Positions 1 through 8,520 are shown, counted from the first letter of the stretch. The stretch is DNA of 64,000 bases from Ideonella aquatica (GCF_018069755.1 NZ_JAGQDE010000004.1:180566-244565), one strand, 5' to 3'. The notes: generated from the sequence alone by a model not told the origin. Numbers and translations: made by a program.

Positions 1-169
1 GCTCGGCGGCCGCCGGCTCATCGAGGCTGGCGAACAGAGGCAGTCGGCGCAGCAGCTGCGCCAGACTGACCGTCTCCTGGCCGCGGTTCGGCCACGTCGG
101 TCCCGCCGGATCCGCCTTGGCGCCGGTTGCGACCTCGGGTGCCTGCCACGGCTGTCCATGCTCGCCCAT
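1..169 (-). CDS. N-terminal end of a possible cyclic-nucleotide-binding-domain protein (partial)
   Basis: An open frame starts at 169 on the minus strand and runs off the window edge after 56 codons. A GAGGGAG-type ribosome binding site lies a few bases upstream of the ATG. The first 34 residues look unstructured (rich in Pro, Gly, Ala). Residues 35-56 (LAQLLRRLPLFASLDEP...) resemble the opening helix of cyclic-nucleotide-binding domains, in which a Leu-Arg-x-Leu-Pro-Leu-Phe-Ala-x-Leu motif is common. That resemblance is all there is; the product could be a regulator, a channel or a transporter with such a domain. Identification is tentative because most of the protein is outside the window. 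Confidence 0.45.
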   Translation of the reverse strand, partial: MGEHGQPWQAPEVATGAKADPAGPTWPNRGQETVSLAQLLRRLPLFASLDEPAAAE

Positions 170-197
170 TCATCTCCCTCTGATCAGGGAGAATCAT

Positions 198-213
198 ATC
201 TGAGCTTTCAGAT
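198..213 (-). terminator. Small hairpin downstream of the AIR-synthase-like gene
   Basis: ATCTGA and TCAGAT form a perfect 6-bp stem around a 4-base loop, 15 bases past the stop codon of the minus-strand gene at 228-1355 and before the start of the next minus-strand gene. No run of T follows on the minus strand, so if it terminates transcription it does so weakly. Confidence 0.25.
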
Positions 214-227
214 CAGAAAATGAGGAC

Positions 228-1355
228 TCACCGCAGTTGCAGATCGTCGCTGGCGAAGCGAATGTTCAGCGGCTCGATCAGCAACTGCTTGGCGCCGGCT
301 TCCACCTGGCCCGCCAGCACCGCCTCGACACCCTGGGCGCGGGCGATGGCCACCGTCTGCTCGGCCTGCGCGTGCGGCACGAACAGCGCGAATCCGGCGC
401 CCATGTTCAGCGTGGAGTAGGCCTCGCGGTCATCGTGGCCGGCGTGCTGCTGAATAAAGCGCAGCACCGGCGGCACCTCAGGCACGGTGTGGACGCGGTA
501 GGTCAGCTCGGCGGGGTGGCGCAGCAGCTTGCGCCAGCCGTGGCCGGTGATGTTGGCGCTGTAATGCACCGTCACCCCGGCCCGGGCCAGGGCCTCGGTC
601 ACCGGGCTGTACAGCACGGTCGGGGCCAGCAGCGCCTCGCCATAGCTCAGGCCGGGCGCCACCTCGGTAAGGTAGCCCTGCGGCAGGCGCTCGACCAGCT
701 TGCGCGCCAGGCTCAGGCCGTTGGCGTGGATGCCGCTGGAGGCCAGCAGCACGATGGCGTCGCCGGCGCCCAGCTGGTCGCCCACGCTGAGCCGGCTCTT
801 GGGGTTGATGATGCCGGTGCACGAGGCCGCCAGGTCAATGCGGCCCGACTCGACGATGCCAGCCAGCGCTGGTGTCTCACCACCGCCCCAGGCCACGCCG
901 CAGCGGTCGCAGGCGGCCTTCCAGCCGGCCACCAGGGCCTGGGCGCGCTGGCCGTCAGCGAACCAGTCACTGCCACCGGCGGCCCAGTAGGCCTGCACCA
1001 CCAGCGGCGTGGCGCCTACGGTGATCAGGTCGTTGACCGCCATCGCGATCGTGTCCTGGGCGATGCCGTCGTAGTAGCTGCGGCCGGTCAGGGCCTTCAT
1101 TTCATCGGCGACCAGGGCCTTGGAGCCCAGGCATTCGACGATGCTGGCCAGGTAGAACGGGCCGACGTCGACCACATAGGCCGACTCGCCGCGCGAGGCC
1201 GGCACCTCGGTGAAGCCGTGGCCGGCCAGGTGGCCGGCGGTGGCGGCCGCCGCGCGCTGCGCGGCGACCTTCAGCGGATCGATCAGGTCGTAGTTGACGC
1301 CAGCCTGCTCGTAGCTGAGCGGCGCGGCGGGATCGGTGGGGGCGGAAGCACTCAT
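228..1355 (-). CDS. PurM-family AIR synthase-related protein (phosphoribosylformylglycinamidine cyclo-ligase-like)
   Basis: 375 residues of the PurM/SelD-type ATP-binding fold. Recognisable family signatures are the Gln-Asp-x-x-Ala-Met-x-Val-Asn-Asp segment (residues 100-109), the GGET segment (158-161) and the SSGIHANGLSLARK segment (206-219). AIR synthase closes the imidazole ring in purine synthesis. However, the strongly conserved GTDGVGTK segment of housekeeping PurM is absent; at the corresponding place (74-84) the protein reads ECLGSKALVAD, and the C-terminal half also departs from typical PurM. It is therefore better described as a PurM-like paralogue than as the housekeeping enzyme, though automatic annotation would probably call it purM. 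It lies on the same strand as, and 48 bases downstream of, the unknown gene at 1404-2300. Substrate not predictable from sequence alone. Confidence 0.75.
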   Translation of the reverse strand: MSASAPTDPAAPLSYEQAGVNYDLIDPLKVAAQRAAAATAGHLAGHGFTEVPASRGESAYVVDVGPFYLASIVECLGSKALVADEMKALTGRSYYDGIAQDTIAMAVNDLITVGATPLVVQAYWAAGGSDWFADGQRAQALVAGWKAACDRCGVAWGGGETPALAGIVESGRIDLAASCTGIINPKSRLSVGDQLGAGDAIVLLASSGIHANGLSLARKLVERLPQGYLTEVAPGLSYGEALLAPTVLYSPVTEALARAGVTVHYSANITGHGWRKLLRHPAELTYRVHTVPEVPPVLRFIQQHAGHDDREAYSTLNMGAGFALFVPHAQAEQTVAIARAQGVEAVLAGQVEAGAKQLLIEPLNIRFASDDLQLR

Positions 1356-1356
1356 G

Positions 1357-1371
1357 GCGGGATTATCCCGC
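1357..1371 (-). promoter_or_regulatory. Inverted repeat containing a -10-like hexamer before the AIR-synthase-like gene
   Basis: GCGGGA-TTA-TCCCGC is a perfect 6-bp inverted repeat one base upstream of the ATG at 1355. On the minus strand it contains GATAAT (1362-1367), a -10-like hexamer only six bases from the start codon. It could be a promoter for a leaderless transcript, an operator, or chance. No good -35 element was identified. Confidence 0.3.
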
Positions 1372-1403
1372 AGGGACCTCCGCCCCCCGACCGACGCCTG
1401 GCC

Positions 1404-2300
1404 TCAGAGGCCCTGCTTGGCCTCCTCGACCATCGCCCGGCTGAGCTTGGCGGCCGTGGCGCCCAGCTGCTTGGCCGCCGCGCTGACCACGGCCAGGCGC
1501 GTTTCCGCGCCACCCTGGCGGCCGGCGTAGGCCAACGCCATCGCATTGGCCAGTTCGCGCACCAGCGGCTCCCACGGCGGCACCGGGCCCTTGTCGGTCA
1601 GCCCGCCGCCGTCGGCGGTCACGCCGAAGAGGATACGCACGCCGGCTTCGTAGACGCGACCGTCCAGCTTGGGCACGGTGCTGCCGCCGCGCGGGCGCTG
1701 GTAGAACGCAAAGGCCACGGCCATGCTCTTGGCGGCGGTGGACAGCACGGCGCCATTGACGCTGTCGGCCCCCGCCGGGCTCACGACCAGCAACTGCCAG
1801 CTCTGCAGCAGGCGCGGGCCGATGGCCGCGAAGGCGGTGATCTGCTCGGGCGCGCGGGTGGGCACCAGGCCGTCTTCGTTGGCATTGAAGCTCAGGTCGG
1901 TGTCGGGCGCGACGCTGACGAAGTCGTCGTCGAAGAAATCGCCGACGTCGACATCGAAGGCGTCGATGTAGGTGCCCGGCTCGCCGATGCCATCGCCGCC
2001 GGTGGGCAGGTACCAGGCGGTCACGCCGATCGGCGTGTCGCCCACTGGCACGCTGAGCGCCGGGTTGGTGGAGACGTAGGCCCCGTTGGCGCTGCCGGTG
2101 ACCGACCAGAAGGCGAAGTTGGCGCTGTGCACCACACCATCACCGTCGGTCCAGTTGGCTGTGGGTGGCGCCCAGTCGGTGTAGGGCGAGCTGCTGACGG
2201 TATTGTCAAAGGGTGCCGTGATGTCGGCGGCCGAGCTGCCCGGATGGCGGCGGCGGCCGGCGGCGGTGTAGGTGACGTAGCGGGTGTGGACGACGGGCAT
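1404..2300 (-). CDS. Protein of unknown function, 298 residues
   Basis: I do not recognise this protein. It starts with ATG at 2300 preceded by AAGGAG at a good distance. There is no signal peptide or membrane segment. The N-terminal half is rich in Thr, Ser, Asp and aromatic residues and includes an acidic stretch around residues 115-135 (DAFDVDVGDFFDDDF). The C-terminal third is helical and rich in Ala, Leu and Lys. Codon use and GC content look like the neighbours, so there is no sign of recent transfer. It is divergent from dnaX with 130 bases between the starts, and may share a transcript with the PurM-like gene downstream. Possible roles cannot be assigned. Confidence 0.7.
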   Translation of the reverse strand: MPVVHTRYVTYTAAGRRRHPGSSAADITAPFDNTVSSSPYTDWAPPTANWTDGDGVVHSANFAFWSVTGSANGAYVSTNPALSVPVGDTPIGVTAWYLPTGGDGIGEPGTYIDAFDVDVGDFFDDDFVSVAPDTDLSFNANEDGLVPTRAPEQITAFAAIGPRLLQSWQLLVVSPAGADSVNGAVLSTAAKSMAVAFAFYQRPRGGSTVPKLDGRVYEAGVRILFGVTADGGGLTDKGPVPPWEPLVRELANAMALAYAGRQGGAETRLAVVSAAAKQLGATAAKLSRAMVEEAKQGL

Positions 2301-2417
2301 GGGGGCTCCTTGTCAGGACGGGGTGAAGAGGTCGTCATCGTCGGCCGCGCTGCCGCCCGTCCCAACCCCCAGGGACGCCAGCGCCACCCCCTTCGCCCCG
2401 GGGGGCGGGGGGCCGCC

Positions 2418-2423
2418 TAGAAT
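2418..2423 (+). promoter_or_regulatory. -10-like hexamer for dnaX
   Basis: TAGAAT lies seven bases before the dnaX ATG. If it is the -10 element, transcription would begin at about the A of the start codon, giving a leaderless message; no Shine-Dalgarno sequence is seen in between. No convincing -35 element is present in the very GC-rich sequence upstream. Confidence 0.4.
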
Positions 2424-2430
2424 CCGTGGC

Positions 2431-4320
2431 ATGAGTTACGTCGTCCTGGCCCGCAAGTACCGCCCCCGCAGCTTCGAGGACATGGTTGGCCAGGACCATG
2501 TGGTGCGTGCGCTGACGCACGCCCTTGAGCAGCAGCGCCTGCACCACGCCTACCTGTTCACCGGCACGCGCGGCATTGGCAAGACCACGGTCTCGCGCAT
2601 CCTGGCCAAGAGCCTGAACTGCCAGGGCGCCGACGGCCAGGGCGGCATCACCGCGCGCCCCTGCGGCGTGTGCAGCGCCTGCCGCGAGATCGATGCCGAC
2701 CGCTACATCGACTACATCGAGCTCGACGCCGCTTCCAACCGCAGCATCGACGAAATCCGCGAGTTGATCGAGCGCGCGGCCTACAAGCCCTCGGTCGGCC
2801 GCTTCAAGGTCTTCATGATCGACGAGGCGCACCAACTGACCAAGGACGCCTTCAACGCGCTGCTCAAGACGCTGGAGGAGCCGCCCGAGTACCTCAAGTT
2901 CGTGCTGGCCACCACCGACCCCGAGAAGATGCTGCCCACGGTGTTGAGCCGCTGCCTGCAGTTCAACCTGCGGCCGATGGCGCCGCCCACCGTGGCCGAG
3001 TACCTGGAGAAGGTGCTGACCGCCGAGCAGATCCCCGCCGAGCCGGGCGCGCTGCGCCTGTTGTCGCGCGCGGCGCGGGGCTCGATGCGCGATGCGCTCT
3101 CGCTCACCGACCAGGCCATTGCCTATGGCGGCGGCCGCCTGGAAGAGGGCGGCGTGCGCGCCATGCTGGGCAGCGTGGATCGCCGCCATGCGCAGCGCCT
3201 GGTGGCGGCACTGGCTGGTCGCGACGGCCGCGCTGTGCTCGACGAGTGCGAAGGCCTGCGCCGCCAGGGTCTGTCGGCCAGCGCCACGCTGGAAGAAATG
3301 GCGCGCCTGCTGCAGCAGATGGCGGTGGAACAGGCGGTGCCCGGCGCGCTGGACGCGTCCGATCCCGACACCGAGCCCGCGCGCCGTCTGGCGTCCGCGC
3401 TGGCCCCCGACGAGACCCAGCTGCTTTACAGCATCTGCCTGCAGGGCCGGGCCGAGCTGGGCCTGGCGCCGGACGAGCATGCCGGCCTGGTGATGGTGCT
3501 GCTGCGCTTCCTGGCCTTCCCGCCAGCCGGGGCGGGCGGCCTGGGAGGACCGGCCGGCGGCCACGCGGGTTCGGGTGAGCGCAGCGCAGGCGCATCGGGC
3601 GCGACCGGCGCAGCGGCGATGGCCGCTGCGGTGGCGCCGCCGTTGCCTGCGCCCACACCTGCAGCCCCAGCGGTGTCCGCGCCCGCGCCCACCAGCGCCG
3701 CCGCCCGCCTGGCCCAGGAAGCGGCCGAAAAGGCCCGCGCCCGTGCTGCCGCGCGTCCGCCCGAGCCGATGGACGATGATGGTCCACCGCCCTGGATGGA
3801 CGAGGCGCCGCCGGTCGACGCACAGGATGCGCTGGATACGGCCGCGCCGTTGGCGGTCGAGGCCGCCGCCGAACCGATCGAGTTGGCTGGGGCGGTCGCG
3901 CCCGCGCCGGCCGTGGTCCTGCGCCGCACGCCGCTGGGCGATGCCTGGGCCGATGCGGTGGCCGCACTCAACCAGGCGGGGCTGGTCAGTGCGCTGGCGC
4001 GCGAGCTGGCCATGCAGGCTGAACTGGTGTCCGCCGACGGACCGCGCTGGACGCTGCGCGTCGAACGCGACAGCCTGCGCAACCCGCCGCTGCTGGACAA
4101 GCTGCAGGCCGCGCTGCGCCAGCTGCCCGGCCATGAGAGCCAGGTGCTGGCCACCGAGGCCGGCGTGGCCCAGGACTCCCCCGCGCTGCGCGATGCCGAG
4201 GCCGCGCGCCAGCGCCAGGCCGACGCCGAGGCCGCCTTCCGTGCCGACCCGCTGGTGGTGGCGGCACTTCAGCAATTTGCCGGCGCGCGCATCGTGCCCG
4301 GCACGGTGCGACCGCACTGA
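2431..4320 (+). CDS. dnaX: DNA polymerase III subunit tau/gamma
   Basis: The clamp-loader ATPase of the replicative polymerase: with HolA and HolB it loads the beta clamp, and the tau C-terminus links polymerase cores and the DnaB helicase. 629 residues from the ATG at 2431 (MSYVVLARKYRP is the classic DnaX start; an in-frame upstream extension lacks it). Seen: Walker A GTRGIGKTT at 45-53, zinc-binding Cys 64, 78, 81 and 84, DEAH-like Walker B at 131-134, sensor SRC at 173-175. From about residue 370 there is a long Ala/Pro-rich linker, then a structured C-terminal domain. I see no A-AAA-AAG slippery heptamer of the Escherichia coli kind, so a shorter gamma form, if made, would need another mechanism. 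Followed by ybaB and recR, a widely conserved trio. Confidence 0.97.
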   Translation: MSYVVLARKYRPRSFEDMVGQDHVVRALTHALEQQRLHHAYLFTGTRGIGKTTVSRILAKSLNCQGADGQGGITARPCGVCSACREIDADRYIDYIELDAASNRSIDEIRELIERAAYKPSVGRFKVFMIDEAHQLTKDAFNALLKTLEEPPEYLKFVLATTDPEKMLPTVLSRCLQFNLRPMAPPTVAEYLEKVLTAEQIPAEPGALRLLSRAARGSMRDALSLTDQAIAYGGGRLEEGGVRAMLGSVDRRHAQRLVAALAGRDGRAVLDECEGLRRQGLSASATLEEMARLLQQMAVEQAVPGALDASDPDTEPARRLASALAPDETQLLYSICLQGRAELGLAPDEHAGLVMVLLRFLAFPPAGAGGLGGPAGGHAGSGERSAGASGATGAAAMAAAVAPPLPAPTPAAPAVSAPAPTSAAARLAQEAAEKARARAAARPPEPMDDDGPPPWMDEAPPVDAQDALDTAAPLAVEAAAEPIELAGAVAPAPAVVLRRTPLGDAWADAVAALNQAGLVSALARELAMQAELVSADGPRWTLRVERDSLRNPPLLDKLQAALRQLPGHESQVLATEAGVAQDSPALRDAEAARQRQADAEAAFRADPLVVAALQQFAGARIVPGTVRPH

Positions 4321-4370
4321 ACAACGGGCGTCGCCTTGGCGCCTGACGATCCACGAAAGGAAAAATCGCG

Positions 4371-4697
4371 ATGATGAAGGGTCAATTGGCCGGCCTGATG
4401 AAGCAGGCCCAGCAGATGCAGGACAACCTGAAGAAGGCCCAGGAGGAACTGGCCCAGGTCGAGGTCGAGGGCCAGTCCGGCGCTGGCCTGGTGAAGGTGG
4501 TGATGACCTGCCGCAACGATGTGCGCCGCGTCAGCATCGATCCCAGCCTGCTGGCCGACGACAAGGACATGCTCGAGGACCTGGTGGCGGCGGCCTTCAA
4601 TGATGCGGTGCGCCGCGCCGAGGCCACCAGCCAGGAACGCATGGGCAAGCTGACCGCCGGCCTGCCGCTGCCCCCCGGCATGAAGATGCCGTTCTGA
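4371..4697 (+). CDS. ybaB: YbaB/EbfC family nucleoid-associated protein
   Basis: 108 residues, the usual family length. YbaB/EbfC proteins form small DNA-binding dimers with a tweezer shape, and are nearly always encoded between dnaX and recR, as here. The N-terminal helix ([19 protein letters not shown]), the SGAGLVKV strand, the [16 protein letters not shown] segment and the C-terminal LPPGMKMPF closely match the family. An AAAGGAA ribosome binding site precedes two adjacent ATG codons (4371 and 4374); either may be used. recR begins five bases after the stop codon, so the two are translationally close. Confidence 0.95.
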   Translation: MMKGQLAGLMKQAQQMQDNLKKAQEELAQVEVEGQSGAGLVKVVMTCRNDVRRVSIDPSLLADDKDMLEDLVAAAFNDAVRRAEATSQERMGKLTAGLPLPPGMKMPF

Positions 4698-4701
4698 CGC
4701 G

Positions 4702-5292
4702 GTGGCCGATCCCGGAGCCCTGGAGACCCTGGTCGAGGCGCTGCGGCGGCTGCCGGGCGTCGGCCAGAAGTCAGCCCAGCGCATGGCCTACCACCTGCTG
4801 CAGCACGACCGGCTGGGCGCTGGCGTGCTGGCCCAGGCGCTGGAGCGCGCCGTGGCGTCGGTCCAGCATTGCCAGCGCTGCCACACCTTCAGCGAGGCGC
4901 CGGTGTGCGCGGTCTGCCGCGACACCGGCCGAGATCGCCGCCAGCTGTGCGTGGTCGAGTCACCGGCTGACCAGGCCGCCCTGGAGCGCACGGGCAGCTA
5001 CCACGGCTACTACTATGTGCTGATGGGCCGCATCAGCCCGATCGACGGCCAGGGCCCCGAGCAACTGCGCGCCGACGGTCTGCTGAGCCGTGCGCTGGAT
5101 GGCGAGGTGGAAGAGGTCATCCTGGCCACCAGTTTCACCGCCGAGGGCGAGGCCACCTCGCATGTGCTGGGCGAATCACTGCGCGCCCGCGGCCTGAAGG
5201 TCACGCGCCTGGCGCGCGGGGTGCCGGCGGGCAGCGAGCTGGAGTATGTCGACCTGTCGACGATCGCCCATGCGCTGGTCGACCGCCGCTGA
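4702..5292 (+). CDS. recR: Recombination mediator protein RecR
   Basis: RecR works with RecO (and RecF) to load RecA on single-stranded gaps. 196 residues with a GTG start. The order of domains is typical: N-terminal helix-hairpin-helix ([16 protein letters not shown], residues 14-29), a four-cysteine zinc finger (Cys 57, 60, 69, 72), a Toprim domain beginning with LCVVESPAD, and a C-terminal Walker-like segment. It ends in Arg-Arg-stop within a palindrome shared with the converging mltD gene. Last gene of the dnaX-ybaB-recR group. Confidence 0.97.
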   Translation: MADPGALETLVEALRRLPGVGQKSAQRMAYHLLQHDRLGAGVLAQALERAVASVQHCQRCHTFSEAPVCAVCRDTGRDRRQLCVVESPADQAALERTGSYHGYYYVLMGRISPIDGQGPEQLRADGLLSRALDGEVEEVILATSFTAEGEATSHVLGESLRARGLKVTRLARGVPAGSELEYVDLSTIAHALVDRR

Positions 5293-5307
5293 GCGGATCA
5301 GCGGCGG
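5283..5307. terminator. Inverted repeat spanning both stop codons of converging recR and mltD
   Basis: CCGCCGCTGA and TCAGCGGCGG form a perfect 10-bp stem around a 5-base loop. It contains the TGA of recR on one strand and the TGA of mltD on the other, so both genes end in matching Arg codons and stop inside the stem. No T-run follows in either direction, so it would be a transcript-end stabiliser or a weak bidirectional stop. Confidence 0.45.
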
Positions 5308-6899
5308 GTGCGGTTGGGCGCCGTCGGGCGGCGCGTGTTGGCCGGGGCCTTCTGACGGGCGCCCGGCGCCGCGCGCTTGGTGGCCTGCGGCACCATCACG
5401 ATGTAGCTGCTGCCCGGCTTGAACACCGCGTTGGTCGACACCTTGTTCCACTGCGCCACCATCGCCGGCGAGGTGCGGTAGCGCTTGGCCACCGCCGCCA
5501 CGCTGTCGCCGCGCTTGCCGGCACGCAGCGTCAGGCGGCGCATCGGCGGCAGGTCGGGCGCCAGCGCGATCGTGGCGTTGTCCGCCAGGTGTTCTGACAC
5601 ATCGGCGTTGCGGCCGGCGGTGCGCGGCACCAGCAGCGTCGAGCCGGCCTTGACCAGCATGCGCGGCGGGATGCGGTTGATGTCGCGCAGCTCGGACTCG
5701 CTCATGCCCACTTGCCGGGCGGCATCGGCCGGGCGCAAGGTCTTGGGGGCCACCCAGGCCGTCCAACTGGCCAGCGGGCCATGGTGGGCCTTGAGGTTGC
5801 CAACGAAACGGCCGGCGTTGTCGAAAGGCAGCAGCACCTGCTCAGTGCCCGCAGCCAGGATCACCGGCTTGTTCATCTGCGGGTTGAGCTGGCGAAACTC
5901 CTCGACCGAGATGCCGGCCAGGCGGGCGGCCAGGTCGACGTCGATGTCGCGCTGGATCGGCACGCTCACGAAGTACGGGTGGTTCTTCAGCTCGGGCAGC
6001 GCCAGGCCGTAGTTCTCGGGCGCGGCGATCAGGTTCTTGATGGCCTGCAGCTTGGGCACGTAGTAGCGCGTCTCGTCAGGCATGCGCAGGCTGCTGTAGT
6101 CGGTGGGCAGGCCGGCCTTCTGGTTGCGGGCGATGGCGCGCTGCACATTGCCCTCGCCCCAGTTGTAGGCGGCCAGCGCGAGGTGCCAGTCGCCGAACAT
6201 GTTGTTGAGCCGGCCGAGGTAGTCCAGCGCGGCGCGCGTGGAGGCCAGCACATCCCGGCGGTCGTCGCGGAAGATGTTCTGCTTGAGCGCATAGTCCTTG
6301 CCGGTCATTGGCATGAACTGCCACATGCCCGAGGCGCGCGCGGTGGACAGGGCCTGGGGATTGAAGGCGCTCTCGACGAAGGGCAGCAGGGCCAGCTCAG
6401 AGGGCATGCCGCGGCGCTCCACCTCCTCAACGATGTGGAACAGGTAGCGGCCGCCGCGCTCGGTCATGCGGCGCATGTAGTCGGGCTTGCCGCCGTAGTG
6501 CTGCTCGGCGCGGCGCACCCAGTCATCGGACAGCTCGGGCATGGCAAAGCCCTTGCGCACGCGACTCCACAGGTCGCTGCGCGCCGCGCTGTCATCCATG
6601 TCGACCACGCGGTCCGGGTGGACCGGGTCGACGATCGGCCCCGTGGCGGGCGCTTCGGCCGCGCGCACCGGGCTGGACTCGGCGGCAGCCGGTGGCACGC
6701 TGGGCGGGTTGGCGGGGGAGGCATCGAGCACCATGGCGCTGCCAGGAGGCTGCAGCGTCAGGCGCGGGGCCGGCTCCGGCGCCGCGGACACGGGCCGTAC
6801 AACCGGGCCGGTCAAGCCGGCAGATGGGGTCGCGCAGCCGGCCGCCAGCAGGGCGATGCAGCAGCCAAGCAGGGACGGAAACAGTTGGTGAAGGGTCAT
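5298..6899 (-). CDS. mltD: Membrane-bound lytic murein transglycosylase D (LysM-containing)
   Basis: Cuts peptidoglycan between N-acetylmuramic acid and N-acetylglucosamine with formation of the 1,6-anhydro product. 533 residues. A lipoprotein signal is visible: hydrophobic stretch then LAAGC with lipidation Cys 22. A Pro/Ala-rich linker follows to about residue 100. The SLT domain carries the catalytic Glu 176 in PFVESAFNP, then SGMWQFMP (190-197) and AAYNWGEGN (243-251). The C-terminal part has LysM-like repeats (for example residues 450-495, LTLRAGKRGDSVAAVAKRY region) that bind glycan, and a very basic tail. Its ATG overlaps the stop of gloB upstream by four bases, so the two are co-transcribed. 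Confidence 0.93.
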   Translation of the reverse strand: MTLHQLFPSLLGCCIALLAAGCATPSAGLTGPVVRPVSAAPEPAPRLTLQPPGSAMVLDASPANPPSVPPAAAESSPVRAAEAPATGPIVDPVHPDRVVDMDDSAARSDLWSRVRKGFAMPELSDDWVRRAEQHYGGKPDYMRRMTERGGRYLFHIVEEVERRGMPSELALLPFVESAFNPQALSTARASGMWQFMPMTGKDYALKQNIFRDDRRDVLASTRAALDYLGRLNNMFGDWHLALAAYNWGEGNVQRAIARNQKAGLPTDYSSLRMPDETRYYVPKLQAIKNLIAAPENYGLALPELKNHPYFVSVPIQRDIDVDLAARLAGISVEEFRQLNPQMNKPVILAAGTEQVLLPFDNAGRFVGNLKAHHGPLASWTAWVAPKTLRPADAARQVGMSESELRDINRIPPRMLVKAGSTLLVPRTAGRNADVSEHLADNATIALAPDLPPMRRLTLRAGKRGDSVAAVAKRYRTSPAMVAQWNKVSTNAVFKPGSSYIVMVPQATKRAAPGARQKAPANTRRPTAPNRTRR

Positions 6900-7660
6900 C
6901 GGAAGTCGTTTTTCCAGGCGCGCAGCGCCGCAAACACGTCAACGGGGCGGTCGCTGGCCGCACCGTGCGCCATCGCACTGGCCACCAGCGCCGGCTGGTC
7001 GCAGCGCAGGAAGGGGTTGATCTGGCACTCGAGCGCCAGCGTGGTGGGCAGGCTGGGGAGGCCGTCGGCACGTGTTGATTCCACCCAGCGCAGATGGGTC
7101 TGCAGCGCGGTGTTGTCGGGATCGGCGGCCAGCGCGAAACGCAGGTTGGCCAGCGTGTATTCGTGGGCGCAGCAGACCAGCGTGCCGGCGGGCAAGCTCA
7201 GCAGCCGCTGCAGCGAGGCATGCATCTGCACGGCCGTGCCCTCGAAGAGCCGCCCGCAGCCGGCGGAGAACAATGTGTCGCCGCAGAACAGCAGCGGTGG
7301 TTCTGCCGCCACGGCAAAAGCCAGGTGGGTGCTGGTGTGGCCGGGTACGCCGATCACCGTCACCGGCAGGTCTGCGAACTGCAGGGTGTCGCCGTCGTGC
7401 ACCGGCTGCACCTGGCCGGTCAGGCAGCGGTCCTCAGGGCCCCAGATCGGGCCCTGCAGATGCGGGCGAAGCGCGTCCAGGCCATCGACGTGGTCGCCGT
7501 GGTGGTGGGTCACTAGAATGCCGCCGAGGGTCAGCCCGCGCTGCGCAAGGGCTTGCAACACCGGCGACGCGTCGCCCGGATCCACCACCAGGGCTTGCGT
7601 GCCCTGGATCAGCATCCAGACGTAGTTGTCGGCGAAGGCGGGGAGGGCGAGCAGTTCCAT
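6896..7660 (-). CDS. gloB: Hydroxyacylglutathione hydrolase (glyoxalase II)
   Basis: Hydrolyses S-lactoylglutathione to lactate and glutathione, the second step of methylglyoxal detoxification. 254 residues, close to the 251 of the Escherichia coli enzyme. Metallo-beta-lactamase fold with the metal motif THHHGDH at 51-57, a further His in GVPGHTSTH (His 108), the bridging Asp 128 in FCGDTLF, and the AHEYTLANLRF segment that precedes the glutathione-binding residues. Divergent from the methyltransferase gene with only two bases between the two ATG codons (palindrome CCATCGATGG), the same head-to-head arrangement as gloB/yafS in enterobacteria. Confidence 0.96.
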   Translation of the reverse strand: MELLALPAFADNYVWMLIQGTQALVVDPGDASPVLQALAQRGLTLGGILVTHHHGDHVDGLDALRPHLQGPIWGPEDRCLTGQVQPVHDGDTLQFADLPVTVIGVPGHTSTHLAFAVAAEPPLLFCGDTLFSAGCGRLFEGTAVQMHASLQRLLSLPAGTLVCCAHEYTLANLRFALAADPDNTALQTHLRWVESTRADGLPSLPTTLALECQINPFLRCDQPALVASAMAHGAASDRPVDVFAALRAWKNDFR

Positions 7661-7662
7661 CG

Positions 7663-8520
7663 ATGGCTGGCGAACACGCGATTATAGATTTGGGGGGGTG
7701 GTTGGACACCCCTGCCGGCCGCTGCATGCTGGCCTGGGAGCAGACCCTGCTGGACGAGGCGGTGGCTGACTCCTTCGGGTTCCATGCGCTGCAGCTGGGC
7801 CTGCCCGAGATGGACGGCCTGCGCAACAACCGCATGCCGCACCGCTGGCTGGCCTGCGAGCTGGACGAGGCAACCGCGGCCGTCCCCCTGGAGCCGACAG
7901 CCGACAACCTCGCCAGCGTGCGGCCCACCGGCGGCGCCACGCTGCGCTGTCAGCCCGAGGCGTTGCCGTTTCCGGACGAGTCGCTGGACCTGGTGCTGCT
8001 GCCGCACACGCTGGAGCTGGTCGATGATCCGCACCTGGCGCTGGCCGAGGCGGCACGGGTGCTGCGGCCCGAGGGGCGGCTGATCGTGTCCGGGTTCAAC
8101 CCGGCCAGCCTGTGGATGCTGCGTCAGCGTCTGGGCCATCTGGCCCGCAATGCCAGCGTGGGCAGCGGACCGCTGTTCCTGCCCGACACCGGCGAGGCGA
8201 TTGGCTACTGGCGCCTGCGCGACTGGATGCGCCTGGTGCACCTCGAGCCCGAGCGCGGCCGATTCGGTTGCTACCGCATGCCCTGCCGCAGCCAGGCCTG
8301 GCTGCAGCGCTGGCGCTGGATGGAAGGTGTGGGTGAGCGCTGGTGGCCGGTGCTGGGGGCGGTGTACCTGCTGCAGGCGGTCAAGCGGGTGCGTGGCATG
8401 CGCCTGGTCGGGCTGTCGCCGAGGCGTCGGCTGCGCCTGGCGGCCGGGCCGGCGGTGGCGGCCAACCGACACTGGCGCGGTGCGCGCTCGGCGCACGAGA
8501 CAATCGCTCCCCATGACTGA
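7663..8520 (+). CDS. Class I SAM-dependent methyltransferase (YafS-like)
   Basis: 285 residues from ATG 7663; TTG codons at 7690 and 7702 are alternative starts, and conservation in this family usually begins near WLDTPAGR, so the true start is uncertain. The methyltransferase type 11 core is visible in the middle: a region where promising and non-promising strands give [20 protein letters not shown], then a post-motif [21 protein letters not shown]. The glycine-rich SAM motif I is weak, as in YafS proteins. Its place between gloB and rnhA matches yafS in enterobacteria. Substrate unknown. Its last eight bases overlap rnhA. Confidence 0.8.
   Translation: MAGEHAIIDLGGWLDTPAGRCMLAWEQTLLDEAVADSFGFHALQLGLPEMDGLRNNRMPHRWLACELDEATAAVPLEPTADNLASVRPTGGATLRCQPEALPFPDESLDLVLLPHTLELVDDPHLALAEAARVLRPEGRLIVSGFNPASLWMLRQRLGHLARNASVGSGPLFLPDTGEAIGYWRLRDWMRLVHLEPERGRFGCYRMPCRSQAWLQRWRWMEGVGERWWPVLGAVYLLQAVKRVRGMRLVGLSPRRRLRLAAGPAVAANRHWRGARSAHETIAPHD
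7681..7686 (-). promoter_or_regulatory. Consensus -10 hexamer for gloB
   Basis: A perfect TATAAT on the minus strand lies 20 bases upstream of the gloB ATG, inside the first codons of the divergent methyltransferase gene if that starts at 7663. The sequence continues TATAATCGC, a form also seen before bcp at 14799. A clear -35 element is not seen. Confidence 0.5.

Noticed and set aside
2301..2430. Possible 4.5S (signal recognition particle) RNA gene upstream of dnaX
   Set aside because: This RNA is found near dnaX in some betaproteobacteria, but the conserved GGTCAGG...GGAAGGAAGCAGCC core is absent.
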